A stretch of 64,000 nt of DNA from Prauserella muralis (GCF_003202285.1 NZ_MASW01000001.1:1951681-2015680); one strand, 5' to 3'. Counted from the first letter of the stretch, positions 8,736-17,644 are shown. Notes: generated from the letters alone by a model not told the origin. Made by a program: numbers and translations.

Positions 8736-10123
8736 CCGCGGCGACGCATCGCAGCGCAGGCGAGATCGGCCGCACCGAACGCGGGCCCCGGCCGGTGCCG
8801 GGACTCGGCGAGCAGCGCGCCGCCGCCGACCTCGCCCACACCGACACCGTGCTGGCCAACGGCCTGCGCGTGCTGGCCGTGCGCAAGGCCAACGTGCCGA
8901 TGGTGGAGGCCCGGCTGGCGATCCCGTTCGCCGCCGACGACCCGATGCACCCGGCCACGGCCGAGGTGCTGGCCGAGACCATCGCCACCGGCACCGCGCG
9001 CCGCGACCGCGTGGCCATCGACACCGAGCTCGCCCTCATCGGCGGTGACCTCGGCACCGCGGTCGACCCGGAGCACCTGACGCTGTCCGGTGGTGCGCTG
9101 GCCAGTGGCCTGCCCACGCTGCTGGACGTTCTGGCCGACGTGCTCACCGCCGCCACCCACGCCGACAACGAGGTGGCGAGGGAGCGGGCGCGCATCGTCG
9201 AGCGGCTCGCCGTGGCACGCACCCAGCCGCGGGTGATCGCCAGGGAGGCGCTGCAGCGGCGCCGCTACGGCGACCATCCCTACACGCGGGAGGTGCCGCA
9301 GCCCGGCGACGTCGAGCGTGTCGGCCCGGAGGCCGTGCGCGCGCTGCACGCCTCGGCGGTGCTGCCCGGGGGCGCGGTGCTCGTGCTCGTCGGCGACCTC
9401 GACCCGGACGCCGCCGTCGGCGACGTGGAGCGGGCACTCGGTGAGTGGCGTTCCGACCGCCGGGCCACGGAGATGCCCGAGCTGCCCGACCTCGCCGCGG
9501 GCGACCTGCTGCTGGTGCCGAGGGCAGGCGCGGTGCAGTCGCAGCTGCGGCTGTCGGCGCAGGCGCTGCCCAGGACCGACCCGCGCTACCCTGCGCTGCA
9601 GCTGGCGAACCTGGCCTTCGGCGGCTACTTCTCGTCGCGGCTGGTGGAGAACATCCGCGAGGACAAGGGCTACACCTACGGCGCCCAGTCCGGGTTCGAG
9701 TTCACCGGCAACAAGGCGACCCTGCAGGTGGAGGCCGACACTGCGAGTGAGGTGACCGCCGCAGCCCTGCTGGAGACGCGCTACGAGCTGGGCAGGCTCG
9801 GCCTCGTGCCGCCCACCGCCGAGGAGGTGGAGTCGGTGCGGCAGTACGCCATCGGCTCACTGCTCATCGGGGCGTCGTCGCAGGCGGGGCTGGCGAGCCA
9901 GCTCACCGCGCTGGCCACCGTGGGTCTCGGCGTGGACTGGCTGGCCGGGCACCCGGAGCGGGTCGCGGCGGTCACGGCGGAGCAGGTGGCCGAGGCGGCG
10001 CTGGAGTTCTTCGCGCCGAGCCGGTTCACCGGTGTCGTCGTGGGCGACGCGGACACGCTGGCGCGCCCGCTGACGGCGCTCGGCGGCGTGAGCATCGGGG
10101 AGCCGGGGGCCGCGGGCTCATGA
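8732..10123 (+). CDS. M16 family peptidase-like protein, non-catalytic partner
   Basis: The 463-aa M16-fold protein lacks HxxEH: the equivalent position reads ATAEVLAETIATG. It keeps the C-terminal-domain signature RLVENIREDKGYTYGAQSGF, in which the R and Y residues bind substrate in the partner's active site. This arrangement is that of a regulatory or substrate-holding subunit. The GTG start overlaps the catalytic gene by four bases and its stop overlaps nudC by four bases (ATGA), so all three genes are coupled. A roughly 40-residue charged extension precedes the M16 fold. Confidence 0.9.
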   Translation: MTAATHRSAGEIGRTERGPRPVPGLGEQRAAADLAHTDTVLANGLRVLAVRKANVPMVEARLAIPFAADDPMHPATAEVLAETIATGTARRDRVAIDTELALIGGDLGTAVDPEHLTLSGGALASGLPTLLDVLADVLTAATHADNEVARERARIVERLAVARTQPRVIAREALQRRRYGDHPYTREVPQPGDVERVGPEAVRALHASAVLPGGAVLVLVGDLDPDAAVGDVERALGEWRSDRRATEMPELPDLAAGDLLLVPRAGAVQSQLRLSAQALPRTDPRYPALQLANLAFGGYFSSRLVENIREDKGYTYGAQSGFEFTGNKATLQVEADTASEVTAAALLETRYELGRLGLVPPTAEEVESVRQYAIGSLLIGASSQAGLASQLTALATVGLGVDWLAGHPERVAAVTAEQVAEAALEFFAPSRFTGVVVGDADTLARPLTALGGVSIGEPGAAGS

Positions 10124-11124
10124 CCGTGGCGCCCTTCCAGCTGGGGGCGCTGCCCGCGCTGTCGCGCTCCACGGCCGACCGACAGGAGGACCTGCGGGCC
10201 GACCCGGAGCGGCTGCGGGCCCGCTGGCCGGACGCGCGGGTCGTGGTGGTGGACCGCTACGGCCGCACGCCGGTGCCGCTGGAGGCCGCGCTCGACCCGC
10301 CCGCGGGCGGCATCGGGCTGCGCACCCGCAAGGCGCTGGACTTCGGCGACGAACCGCCCGCCGATGCGTCGTTTCTGGGCCAGTGGCAGGACTCCGACTA
10401 CTGGCTCGTGCTGGGCGCGCCGCCCGAGGACGCCGAGACCGTCGGGGTCGAGGGCGGCTGGGGCGTGCGGCAGGAGGCGCCGTCGGCCGACGGCGAGGTG
10501 TGGGTCGAGCTGCGCGGGCACGGCTCGCTGCTCGACGACACGTCGGCCGGGTTGCTGACCACGGCCGAGGCCCTGCGCAACTGGCACTGGCGGGGCCGGT
10601 TCTGCGCCCGCTGCGGCGGGCGGACGCGGCGGCTGCAGTTCGGCTGGGCGAGCCAGTGCGAGCAGTGCGGGCGCGAGGAGTATCCGCGCACGGACCCGGC
10701 GGTGATCTGTCTCGTGCACGACGAGGCCGGGGTCAACGGCGAGCACGTGCTGCTGGCGCGGCAGCCGGTGTGGCCGCCGAAGCGGTACTCGGTGCTGGCC
10801 GGGTTCGTGGAGGCGGGCGAGTCGCTGGAGGGGTGCGTGGCGAGGGAGATCCGCGAGGAGGTCGGCGTCGAGGTGCGCGACATCCGCTACCTGGGCAGCC
10901 AGCCGTGGCCGTTCCCGCGCTCGATCATGCTCGGCTTCGCCGCGCGCACCGACCTCGACGCGGACGTGGTGCCCGCCGACGGCGAGATCGAGGACGCCCG
11001 CTGGTTCTCGCGCGCCGACGTGCGCGCGGCGTTCGCCGGGGAACACGACGACCTCCTGCTGCCGGGCAGTTCGTCGATCGCGCACGTGATGCTGCGGTCG
11101 TGGGCGTCGGCCGATCGAGGCTGA
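10120..11124 (+). CDS. nudC: NADH/NAD+ diphosphatase (NAD-cap hydrolase), NudC type
   Basis: The 334-aa protein has a zinc ribbon (FCARCGG ... CEQCG, about residues 165-190), a complete Nudix box (GFVEAGESLEGCVAREIREEVGV, about residues 228-250, here described by its ends) and the SQPWPFPRS signature that separates NudC from other Nudix enzymes. NudC hydrolyses NAD(H) to NMN(H) and AMP and can remove NAD caps from RNA. It is the third gene of a run with overlapping ATGA and GTGA junctions behind the two M16 genes. The function is firm; its link with the peptidase pair is unexplained. Confidence 0.93.
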   Translation: MTVAPFQLGALPALSRSTADRQEDLRADPERLRARWPDARVVVVDRYGRTPVPLEAALDPPAGGIGLRTRKALDFGDEPPADASFLGQWQDSDYWLVLGAPPEDAETVGVEGGWGVRQEAPSADGEVWVELRGHGSLLDDTSAGLLTTAEALRNWHWRGRFCARCGGRTRRLQFGWASQCEQCGREEYPRTDPAVICLVHDEAGVNGEHVLLARQPVWPPKRYSVLAGFVEAGESLEGCVAREIREEVGVEVRDIRYLGSQPWPFPRSIMLGFAARTDLDADVVPADGEIEDARWFSRADVRAAFAGEHDDLLLPGSSSIAHVMLRSWASADRG

Positions 11125-11303
11125 CGCCCACGTAGGCCGTCCGGGCAGCCGTGGTGGCCGGTGGCGCCGCCGGGCCGTCGCCCGCGCGGCCAGCACACCG
11201 GCGTGGGTGACCAACACACCGGGCCGAGCCCCACGGAGCGTGCGCGGACTGGTCCAGTAGTCTCACCCGAACAGAGCACGTCGGATTGCGGGGGCATGCT
11301 GGG

Positions 11304-12179
11304 GTGAGTGCTGCACGGGCCATCGGACTGCTGGTGGGCGTGATCGCCGACGGGGCGGTCGGCGACCCGCGGCGCCGGGGCTCCGCCGCCGGAGGCGCGG
11401 CGCTGCTCGCCCTCGTCGCCGAGCGCGCGGGCCGCCGCAGGCCGCTGCTGCGGCTGGCGGGCACCGCACTCGGCACGTGGTCCGTGCTCGGCGCCGCCCG
11501 GATCTCCGCGCAGGGCACCGAGCTGGCGCGCGACCTGGAGACCGGTGACCTCGACACCGCCCGCCGCACGCTGTCCGCACTCGACGCCCGCCGCACCGAC
11601 GGTCTCGACGTGCTCGGGCTGTCGCGCGCCTCCGTGGAGAACGTCGCCGAGGCGACCTCGGACGACGTGGTCGCGCCGCTGCTGTGGGGTGCCGTCGCCG
11701 GGGTGCCGGGCCTGCTCGGCTCCCGTGCCGTCGCGCTGCTGCGGGACGCCGCCGAACGGCAGGGCCCCGCGCCGTCGCGGCTGCGCTGGACGCTCGCCCG
11801 GCTGCACGAGCTGGTCAACCTGGTGCCCACCCGCGTGGCCGCCGCGCTCACCGTGAGCGGCGCGCCGGTGGTCGGCGGTTCCGCGGGGGCCGCGTGGCGG
11901 GCCTGGCGACGCGATACCGTGCTGCACCCGAGCCCGAACGCGGGCCGCGTCGAGGCCGCGTTCGCCGGGGCGCTGGAGATCCGCCTCGGCGGCCGCACCG
12001 TCTACCCGCACGAGGTGCGCGAGTTGCCCGTGCTCGGCGACGGCCGCAACCCCGACGCGGGCCACGTCACCAGGGCCGTGGAGCTGTCGCGCGTGGTCGG
12101 CTGGCTGGCCGGTGCCGTCTCCGCCGTGCTCGCCCTGCTGCTCGCTGTGGGGCGGGGGCGCGGGGCCGTTTCGGGCTAG
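11304..12179 (+). CDS. cbiB: Cobinamide-phosphate synthase, CobD/CbiB type
   Basis: The roughly 291-aa membrane protein joins the aminopropanol arm to the adenosylcobyric acid corrin ring in the late steps of cobalamin synthesis. Family landmarks are VGVIADGAVGDPRR, LSRASVENVAEATSDDVVAPLLW, NLVPTRVAA, HPSPNAGRVEAAFAGALEIRLGG and DAGHVTRAVELS. The GTG at 11304 is chosen (VSAARAIGLL); a TTG at 11286 would add six residues. No cobalamin riboswitch was recognised in the roughly 180 bp upstream. Another cobalamin-related domain, a CobC-type phosphatase, is at 22.7-23.8 kb. Confidence 0.9.
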   Translation: MSAARAIGLLVGVIADGAVGDPRRRGSAAGGAALLALVAERAGRRRPLLRLAGTALGTWSVLGAARISAQGTELARDLETGDLDTARRTLSALDARRTDGLDVLGLSRASVENVAEATSDDVVAPLLWGAVAGVPGLLGSRAVALLRDAAERQGPAPSRLRWTLARLHELVNLVPTRVAAALTVSGAPVVGGSAGAAWRAWRRDTVLHPSPNAGRVEAAFAGALEIRLGGRTVYPHEVRELPVLGDGRNPDAGHVTRAVELSRVVGWLAGAVSAVLALLLAVGRGRGAVSG

Positions 12180-12219
12180 TCTGGACGGGACCGGCCCGGC
12201 GAACGCCACGGGAGGATCC

Positions 12220-13029
12220 GTGCTGATCGGCGACATCGACATCCACCCCGTCGCCGACGGAACGTTCCGTGCCTCGCCCGCCTACTTCGGCGAGCACGCC
12301 AGCCCCGAGGGCCACGAGGACCTGTTCGGCCGCCACGGCATGGCCTGGCTGCCCATCGGCTGCTTTCTGGTCCGCACCGGCGAGCGGACGATCCTCGTGG
12401 ACGCCGGGATGGGACCCGAACTACGCGACGACGGGCCCCGCAGGCTGCTGGTCGGCGGCCAGCTGCCGCTCGGCCTGCGCGCCGTGGGTGTGCTGCCCTC
12501 CGACGTCACCGACGTCGTCTGCACCCACCTGCACGCCGACCACTGCGGCTGGTTGTTCGACACCGGCGCCGCGCCGGTCTTCGGCGCCGCCACGATCTGG
12601 TTCGGCGCGCGCGACTGGGACCATTTCGTGCTGAACCCGGACGTGTGGATGTTCGAGCACATCCGGCACGGCCTGTTGGCCGCGGCGCAACGCGGCGACC
12701 GGCTGCGGCTCGTCGACCACGACACCACCATCGCGCCCGGCGTCAGCCTGATGATGACGCCGGGGCACACCCCGGGACATCTCAGCGTCGTCGTCTCCTC
12801 GCGCGGCCGCAGGGCCCTGCTGCTCGGCGACGCGATCGTCTGCCCGGTGCAGCTGGACGAGCCCACGTGGCAGTCGATCGGCGACGTCGATCCCGGGCTG
12901 GCCGCCCGGGTCCGCGAACGACTGTTCCGGGAGCTGGAGGACGAAGCGACCCTCGGCGCCGGGGCTCACTTCCCCGAGCTGCAGTTCGGCCGCGTGCTCG
13001 CCGGGCAGGGACGACGCTGGCTGACATAG
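12220..13029 (+). CDS. MBL-fold metallo-hydrolase
   Basis: The 269-aa metallo-beta-lactamase-fold hydrolase has the metal-binding motif CTHLHADHCGW at about residue 104, the second-site DAGMG near residue 60 and the later TPGHTPGHLS and LLLGDAIVC motifs. The start is the GTG at 12220, since GGAGG lies just ahead of it; longer readings cover the end of cbiB. The set of residues fits lactonase or general hydrolase members, including N-acyl homoserine lactonase-like enzymes, but a substrate cannot be assigned. It follows cbiB by 40 bp in the same direction. Confidence 0.88.
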   Translation: MLIGDIDIHPVADGTFRASPAYFGEHASPEGHEDLFGRHGMAWLPIGCFLVRTGERTILVDAGMGPELRDDGPRRLLVGGQLPLGLRAVGVLPSDVTDVVCTHLHADHCGWLFDTGAAPVFGAATIWFGARDWDHFVLNPDVWMFEHIRHGLLAAAQRGDRLRLVDHDTTIAPGVSLMMTPGHTPGHLSVVVSSRGRRALLLGDAIVCPVQLDEPTWQSIGDVDPGLAARVRERLFRELEDEATLGAGAHFPELQFGRVLAGQGRRWLT

Positions 13030-13061
13030 ACCGCGCGGCCCGGCGTCGAGGGGCTCGGCCG

Positions 13062-13901
13062 TCAGGACGAGTGGGCCTGCTCGCGCTCGGCCTGCTCGTC
13101 CTCGGCCAGGATCTGCGCCACCGACTTGCGCCGATCGCCGCGCGGCCGGTCCTCGGCCAGCACGCCGCCCGGTCGCAGCTCCCGGAGCGTGAAGTAGAGC
13201 CAGCCCGCCAGCGCCATCGTGCCGAACGCGATCCACTGCAGGGCGTAGGAGAAGAACGGGCCCGCGTCGAGCTTCGGCAGCGGCAGCACGTTCAGCACAC
13301 CCGGCTGGCCCGCCGACAGCTGAACATAGCCCGGTCGGATGTCCAGTCCCGTGGCCTCGGCGACGACACCGGAGTTCACCGAGTAGGCGTGCAGCCTGCC
13401 GCCGGTGGAGGCGTCGGCGAACGCGGGCCTGCCCTCGGGGTTCGCCTCGTCGGCGCGCACGCGTCCCTCGATGGTCACCTGGCCCCGGGGCGGCGCCGCG
13501 TACGGCGGCACCCGCGTCCGGTTGTCCGGCCGCACGAAACCGCGGTCCACCAGCACGACCTGGCCCTCGGTGGTGCGCAACGGGGTGAGCACCTCGAATG
13601 CGGGCTCGCCCTGCACGGTCCGCAGCCGCGCGATCACCTCGTCGCCGGGCAGGTAGGTGCCGCGGACGGTCACCCGCTGCCACTCGGTGTCCTGGCCGGG
13701 CGGCCGGTCACCGGGCAGCACCTCCGACAGCGGCTGCGGCCGCGCCGTGAACGACGCGCTCACCGCCGCGTTCTGCGCCTCCCGCTCGTCGTCGCGCTGG
13801 AACTGCCAGGGCGCCAGCAGCGTGTAGCAGGCACCGGCGAAGACGAACACGACGAGCGTCAACGCCAGCCAGCCGGGCCTCAGCAGGAACTTCCACCGCA
13901 C
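13062..13901 (-). CDS. SURF1 family cytochrome oxidase assembly protein
   Basis: The 279-aa protein has the SURF1 layout of two TM helices, at the N-terminus (about residues 10-30, ending LAPWQFQRDDER) and near the C-terminus (about residues 218-238, ALQWIAFGTMALAGWLYF), flanking a large extracytoplasmic domain. The motifs VTVRGTYLPGDEV and VLVDRGFVRPDN are typical. SURF1 proteins help insert haem a into cytochrome aa3 oxidase. It starts at a GTG close to a GGAAGG. The tail is charged and cytoplasmic. Neighbouring genes do not include oxidase subunits. Confidence 0.9.
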   Translation of the reverse strand: MRWKFLLRPGWLALTLVVFVFAGACYTLLAPWQFQRDDEREAQNAAVSASFTARPQPLSEVLPGDRPPGQDTEWQRVTVRGTYLPGDEVIARLRTVQGEPAFEVLTPLRTTEGQVVLVDRGFVRPDNRTRVPPYAAPPRGQVTIEGRVRADEANPEGRPAFADASTGGRLHAYSVNSGVVAEATGLDIRPGYVQLSAGQPGVLNVLPLPKLDAGPFFSYALQWIAFGTMALAGWLYFTLRELRPGGVLAEDRPRGDRRKSVAQILAEDEQAEREQAHSS

Positions 13902-14067
13902 CCTTCCACGGTATGCGCAGTGGCGGGGTGCTCACAGCGCGGGGGACGGTCCCTCCCGGCGCACGGCCCGGCTCCCGTACCTCGTCGGTGGGTGCCCTCG
14001 TCGTCGCGCACGAGCGGGTGACCGGATGGGGAGACGGTGTGTGCTCTCCTCCCGGAGCCGGCGTGCG

Positions 14068-14943
14068 TCAGGCGCGCAGTGCGCGCCGTGCGGCCGCGAC
14101 CGCCTGCCGCGCGTACCCGCTTCCGAACAACACCGCGTGCACGAGCAGGGGAAACAGCTGGTGCAGGTCGGTTCGGTCACGCCATCCTTCGGCGAGCGGG
14201 GTACCGGCGTCGCGTGCGGCCTCGGCGTAGGCACCGAGGATGTGCTCGAGCAGGGGCGTGCCGAACAGGCCGAGCATCGCCAGGTCGGTTTCCCGGTGCC
14301 CGCCGTAGGAGGCGGGGTCGATCAGCCAGGCCCTGCCGTCGGCCGCCCAGTGCACGTTGCCGCTCCAGGCGTCGCCGTGCAGCCGCGCCGGGGGCTCCGG
14401 CGGCCCGGCGAGCTCCGGCAGCCGCGCGCACACGTCGTCGAACACGGCGGCGTGGTCCTCCGAGAACAGGCCCTGCTCGACGGCCGACCGCACGTAGGGC
14501 TCGATGCGATGCCGCGCGTAGAAGCTCGCCCAGTCGTCGTGCGGCTCGTTGCGCATGGGGGCGAGGCCCATCCACGCGTCGGCAGGCCCGTCCGGCGGCG
14601 GCGCGCCGAACGCGGGCGCTCCGCGCAGGTGCAGTGCGGCGAGCCCGCGTCCGAACTCCTCGGCCGCGGCCGTGCTCGGCGCGCCGGGCGCGACGTAGTC
14701 CATCACCAGCCACTGCTCGTCGTAGCCGTGCACGCCGGGCAGGGGCACGTCGCCGTGCTCGGCCAGCCAGCGCAGCCCCGCGGCTTCCGCGCGGGCGGCG
14801 TTCGCGCCCGCGCCGCGCTTGGCGACCACCTGGCCGCCGCGGGACAGGCTCACCAGGACGGCGTCACCACCCAGCGCGTAGGTGTGTCCCGGCGTGGCGC
14901 CGACGTGGCGCTCGACGGCGCGCACCGCTTCGCGTGATGTCAT
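14068..14943 (-). CDS. Fructosamine/ribulosamine 3-kinase family protein
   Basis: The 291-aa protein has an aminoglycoside-phosphotransferase-like kinase fold with RLHGDAWSGNVHW (catalytic Asp loop, about residue 187) and IDPASYGGHRETDLAM (metal-binding Asp), which are diagnostic of the FN3K family. Bacterial members phosphorylate ketoamine adducts on protein lysines so that they fall off spontaneously, that is, protein deglycation. The ATG overlaps the stop of the upstream LMW-PTP gene by four bases. The pairing of these two families is known from other bacteria and supports a shared repair role. Confidence 0.9.
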   Translation of the reverse strand: MTSREAVRAVERHVGATPGHTYALGGDAVLVSLSRGGQVVAKRGAGANAARAEAAGLRWLAEHGDVPLPGVHGYDEQWLVMDYVAPGAPSTAAAEEFGRGLAALHLRGAPAFGAPPPDGPADAWMGLAPMRNEPHDDWASFYARHRIEPYVRSAVEQGLFSEDHAAVFDDVCARLPELAGPPEPPARLHGDAWSGNVHWAADGRAWLIDPASYGGHRETDLAMLGLFGTPLLEHILGAYAEAARDAGTPLAEGWRDRTDLHQLFPLLVHAVLFGSGYARQAVAAARRALRA

Positions 14944-15437
14944 CGGTTCTCGCGCACCCAGTCGAGCAGGCCGGGCATCGCGCGCTCGATCATGCCCAGC
15001 ACGTCGGTGAAGCCGTCGCCGTCGCCGTAGTACGGGTCGGGGATCTCGGCGCCGGGCGGTGCCGTGGGGTCGAACTCGCGCAACAGCACCACCCTGTCCG
15101 GGTCGCCGACCAGCCTGCGCAAGTCACGCAGGTGCCCGGTGTCCGCGGCGAGGAACAGGTCGGCGTCCAGGTCGGCCTCGCCGATCTGGGCGGCCACGTG
15201 GTCGACCGGATAGCCTGCGCGCTCCAGTGTGGCCCGTGCTCTCGGGTCGGCGGGCTCGCCCGCGTGCCACGGCCCCATGCCCGCGCTGCTCACGTGCACG
15301 GCGTCGCCGAGCCCGGCGCGGCGCAGGTGCTCGCGGAACACCAGCGCCGCCATCGGCGAGCGGCAGATGTTGCCCGAGCAGACGAACACGATCCGCAGCG
15401 GACTGGCGGTGGGCTTCCTGCCCTGCTGGTCAGCCAT
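14940..15437 (-). CDS. Low-molecular-weight protein-tyrosine-phosphatase
   Basis: The 165-aa protein has the LMW-PTP active site VCSGNICRSPMA (about residues 20-31; nucleophile Cys and P-loop Arg) and the general-acid Asp in IPDPYYGDGDGF. The family dephosphorylates tyrosine, but members next to fructosamine-kinase genes can also act on phosphorylated sugar adducts. The four-base overlap with the FN3K-type gene downstream suggests a two-gene operon. Upstream is a gap of over 300 bp with a nested palindrome. Confidence 0.92.
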   Translation of the reverse strand: MADQQGRKPTASPLRIVFVCSGNICRSPMAALVFREHLRRAGLGDAVHVSSAGMGPWHAGEPADPRARATLERAGYPVDHVAAQIGEADLDADLFLAADTGHLRDLRRLVGDPDRVVLLREFDPTAPPGAEIPDPYYGDGDGFTDVLGMIERAMPGLLDWVRENR

Positions 15438-15754
15438 GCCGCCAGTCTCCCTGATGCCCGAACGCCCCGAAGGCGAGGGCCGCGCCCCAAGCTCCCCAAT
15501 GCCACATTTGTTCCACTGGGTGGAGCCAATGCGGCATTCGCTCCATCCAGTGGAGCGAATGCCGCATTGGGGAAGTTGAACGTTACGAATGTGGCATTGG
15601 GGAGCCTGCTGCGGCGGTGGGGGGCCGGAATTCGGGGGACGACGTTCGCCCGAACCGGTTCCCCTCGGTGGTCCAGTCGTACTAAGCTCCCGGTCTCGTC
15701 AACGGCCCGAGTCCCGCCCGCACAGGCGGGAGCAGGCAGACACCCACAGGTACT
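15438..15754. other. Intergenic region between divergent genes, mostly a nested palindrome
   Basis: This 317-bp gap separates the LMW-PTP start and the CvnA start. Its left half holds the nested inverted repeat described separately. The right half (about 15610-15754) should hold the conservon promoter, but no clear -35/-10 pair was recognised. Short ORFs here have no family features. Confidence 0.6.
15491..15605. repeat. Nested inverted repeat, 115 bp
   Basis: Two perfect inverted repeats lie one inside the other. The outer arms are 18 bp (15491-15508 and 15588-15605, from GCTCCCCAATG to CATTGGGGAGC). The inner arms are 20 bp (15526-15545 and 15551-15570, CCAATGCGGC... to ...GCCGCATTGG) around a five-base loop TCCAG. 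The motif AATGCSGCATT or AATGYSRCATT recurs four times. It lies between divergent genes, so it cannot be a normal 3' terminator for either. It may be a REP-like element, a cruciform-forming regulatory site or a small mobile relic. Confidence 0.85.
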
Positions 15755-17209
15755 TTGGGGGCTCCCATTTCCCTGTCCACTGCGAACCGCGCCGGCGCGG
15801 AGCGCTCTCCGCTGAACCGGGCCCTGCTCGTCCTGCTCGTCACGGTGCTGGTCACCGGTGGGGTGTGGGTGTGGGCCACGCTGCAGACTCCCGCGGACCA
15901 CCGGCTGCTCGTCGCACTCGCGGGCGGGATCACCGCCGCCCTGCTGTGCGCGGCCGCGACCGTCGCCGTCTACCGCGACCAGCAGGTCCGCGGGGCACGC
16001 GAGCGGGTGCACACGCTGGAGGCCGGCCTCGCCGAGCTCGCCGACGACACGCTGCCGGCCGCCGCCCGCAGGCTGCGAGAAGGAGCGCCGGCCGGCACCG
16101 TCCTTTCCGAACTGTCGTTGCCGGACAACGAAACCCAGCAGCGCATCGTGGAGCTGCTCACCAAGGAGATCGGTCTCGGGCAGCGGCAGCGGGCAGCCGC
16201 CATGGCCGCCTGCGCCAACGCCGCGGGCCGCGTGCAGGCACTGGCCACCAGCATGCTCGCCGAACTGCGCGACATGGAGAACCGGCACTCCGAGGAGGTT
16301 CTCGGCGACCTGCTCAAACTCGACCACAGCACCGCGCAGGCGGGCAGGCTCGCCGACAGCATCGCCGTGCTCACGGGGGCCCGCTCCGGGCGGCGCTGGA
16401 CCAAACCCATTGTCATGGAAAGCATCCTGCGGGGCGCCATGAGCCGGATCCGCGCCTACCAGCGGGTTCGCGTGCACTCGGCGAGCCAGGCCGCGATCGT
16501 CGGCTATGCGGCCGAGGACGTCATGCACGCGCTCGCCGAGCTCATGGACAACGCCACCAGGTTCTCCGCGCCGACGGAGGAAGTCCATGTCTACGTGGAG
16601 GAGCTGCACACCGGCGTCGTCGTGACCATCGAGGACGGTGGCCTCGGCATGAAGCCGCAGGCGCTGGAGCGTGCCAAGAAGGCCGTCTCGGCCACCGAAC
16701 CGCTCGACCTGACGAAGCTGTCCGGCACGCGGCTCGGGCTCGCCGTCGTCGGCTGTCTCGCCCGCAAGCACGAGCTGCACGTGTTCTTCCGCCCGTCGTC
16801 GCGGGGCGGCACCGGCGTGGTGCTGCGCATCCCGAACCACCTCGTCACGCAGCCACGGCACGACTTCCGGCCCACCGCACCGCAGTCCGCGGCGGGCCTG
16901 CCGCGGCCCTCACGCGACAGCGGCGGCCACCATGCCGCGCCCGGCGCCCCCGCGTCGGCGGGCGCGGTCACCGCGGTGCTCGACGGTGACGAGCGCGCCG
17001 ACGGCGGTTCCGCGCAGCAGCCCCGCACCCGCAGCCTGCCGAAACGGCAACGAGGACAGACCCTGGCCGGCACGCCGCAGCCCTCGCAGGCACCGGCGTC
17101 GCAACCACCGAAACCGCGCACCGACGCCGGCGCCCGGTTCGGTGCCTTCCGGCAGGGCACGCGCGCGCACAAACCCGACAGTGGCCCGTCTGCCAACCAG
17201 GGCAGCTAG
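15755..17209 (+). CDS. cvnA: Conservon histidine-kinase-like protein (CvnA)
   Basis: The 484-aa protein has two N-terminal TM helices (about residues 20-40 and 48-68), a coiled cytoplasmic linker, and a GHKL ATPase domain at about residues 240-360 (ALAELMDNATRFSAP as N box, EDGGLGM as G1, GTRLGLAVVGCLARKHEL as G2). The C-terminal 120 residues are proline- and basic-rich and look disordered. Conservon kinases of this type are thought to sense at the membrane and act on the Roadblock/GTPase partners. The start is taken as a TTG because no ATG or GTG precedes the first TM. Confidence 0.9.
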   Translation: MGAPISLSTANRAGAERSPLNRALLVLLVTVLVTGGVWVWATLQTPADHRLLVALAGGITAALLCAAATVAVYRDQQVRGARERVHTLEAGLAELADDTLPAAARRLREGAPAGTVLSELSLPDNETQQRIVELLTKEIGLGQRQRAAAMAACANAAGRVQALATSMLAELRDMENRHSEEVLGDLLKLDHSTAQAGRLADSIAVLTGARSGRRWTKPIVMESILRGAMSRIRAYQRVRVHSASQAAIVGYAAEDVMHALAELMDNATRFSAPTEEVHVYVEELHTGVVVTIEDGGLGMKPQALERAKKAVSATEPLDLTKLSGTRLGLAVVGCLARKHELHVFFRPSSRGGTGVVLRIPNHLVTQPRHDFRPTAPQSAAGLPRPSRDSGGHHAAPGAPASAGAVTAVLDGDERADGGSAQQPRTRSLPKRQRGQTLAGTPQPSQAPASQPPKPRTDAGARFGAFRQGTRAHKPDSGPSANQGS

Positions 17210-17224
17210 CAAGAGATTGGTGTC

Positions 17225-17644
17225 ATGAGCACGACGAACCCGAACCTCGAGTGGTTGCTGGAGAACCTGGTGCAGAGCACGCCGGGCGCCACGCACGCCC
17301 TGGTGCTGTCCAGGGACGGCCTCAAGCTGTGCCACACCGCCTCTCTCGGCGTGGACAGGGCCGACCAGCTGGCCGCCATCGCCGCCGGGGTGCAGGCCCT
17401 CTCGCAGAGCGCGTCGGTGGAGTTCGGCGACGGCACCGGTGGGGTGCGGCAGTCCATGACGGAGTTCCACGGTGGGCTGCTGTTCATCGTGGAGGCGGGC
17501 GAGGGCGCCCACCTCGCGGTGCTCGCGGCACCGGAGGCCGACGTCGGCCTCATCGGGCACAGGATGGACGAGCTGGTGGAGCAGATCGGCGCGTTCCTCA
17601 CCTCGCCGCCACGCCACCAGCAGCCCACCAACCAGCCGGCATGA
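17225..17644 (+). CDS. cvnB: Roadblock/LC7 domain protein (CvnB)
   Basis: The 139-aa protein is a single Roadblock/LC7 domain (NLEWLLENLVQSTPGATHALVLSRDGL, seen as adjoining blocks, then ADQLAAIAAGVQALSQS). Bacterial Roadblock proteins act with small Ras-like GTPases such as the CvnD product two genes on. Its stop overlaps the start of CvnC by four bases (ATGA). It follows cvnA by 15 bp with an AAGAGA-type ribosome site. Confidence 0.93.
   Translation: MSTTNPNLEWLLENLVQSTPGATHALVLSRDGLKLCHTASLGVDRADQLAAIAAGVQALSQSASVEFGDGTGGVRQSMTEFHGGLLFIVEAGEGAHLAVLAAPEADVGLIGHRMDELVEQIGAFLTSPPRHQQPTNQPA

Noticed and set aside
11125-11303. A cobalamin riboswitch upstream of cbiB
   Set aside because: The conserved B12-box and the surrounding stems were not found in this stretch.
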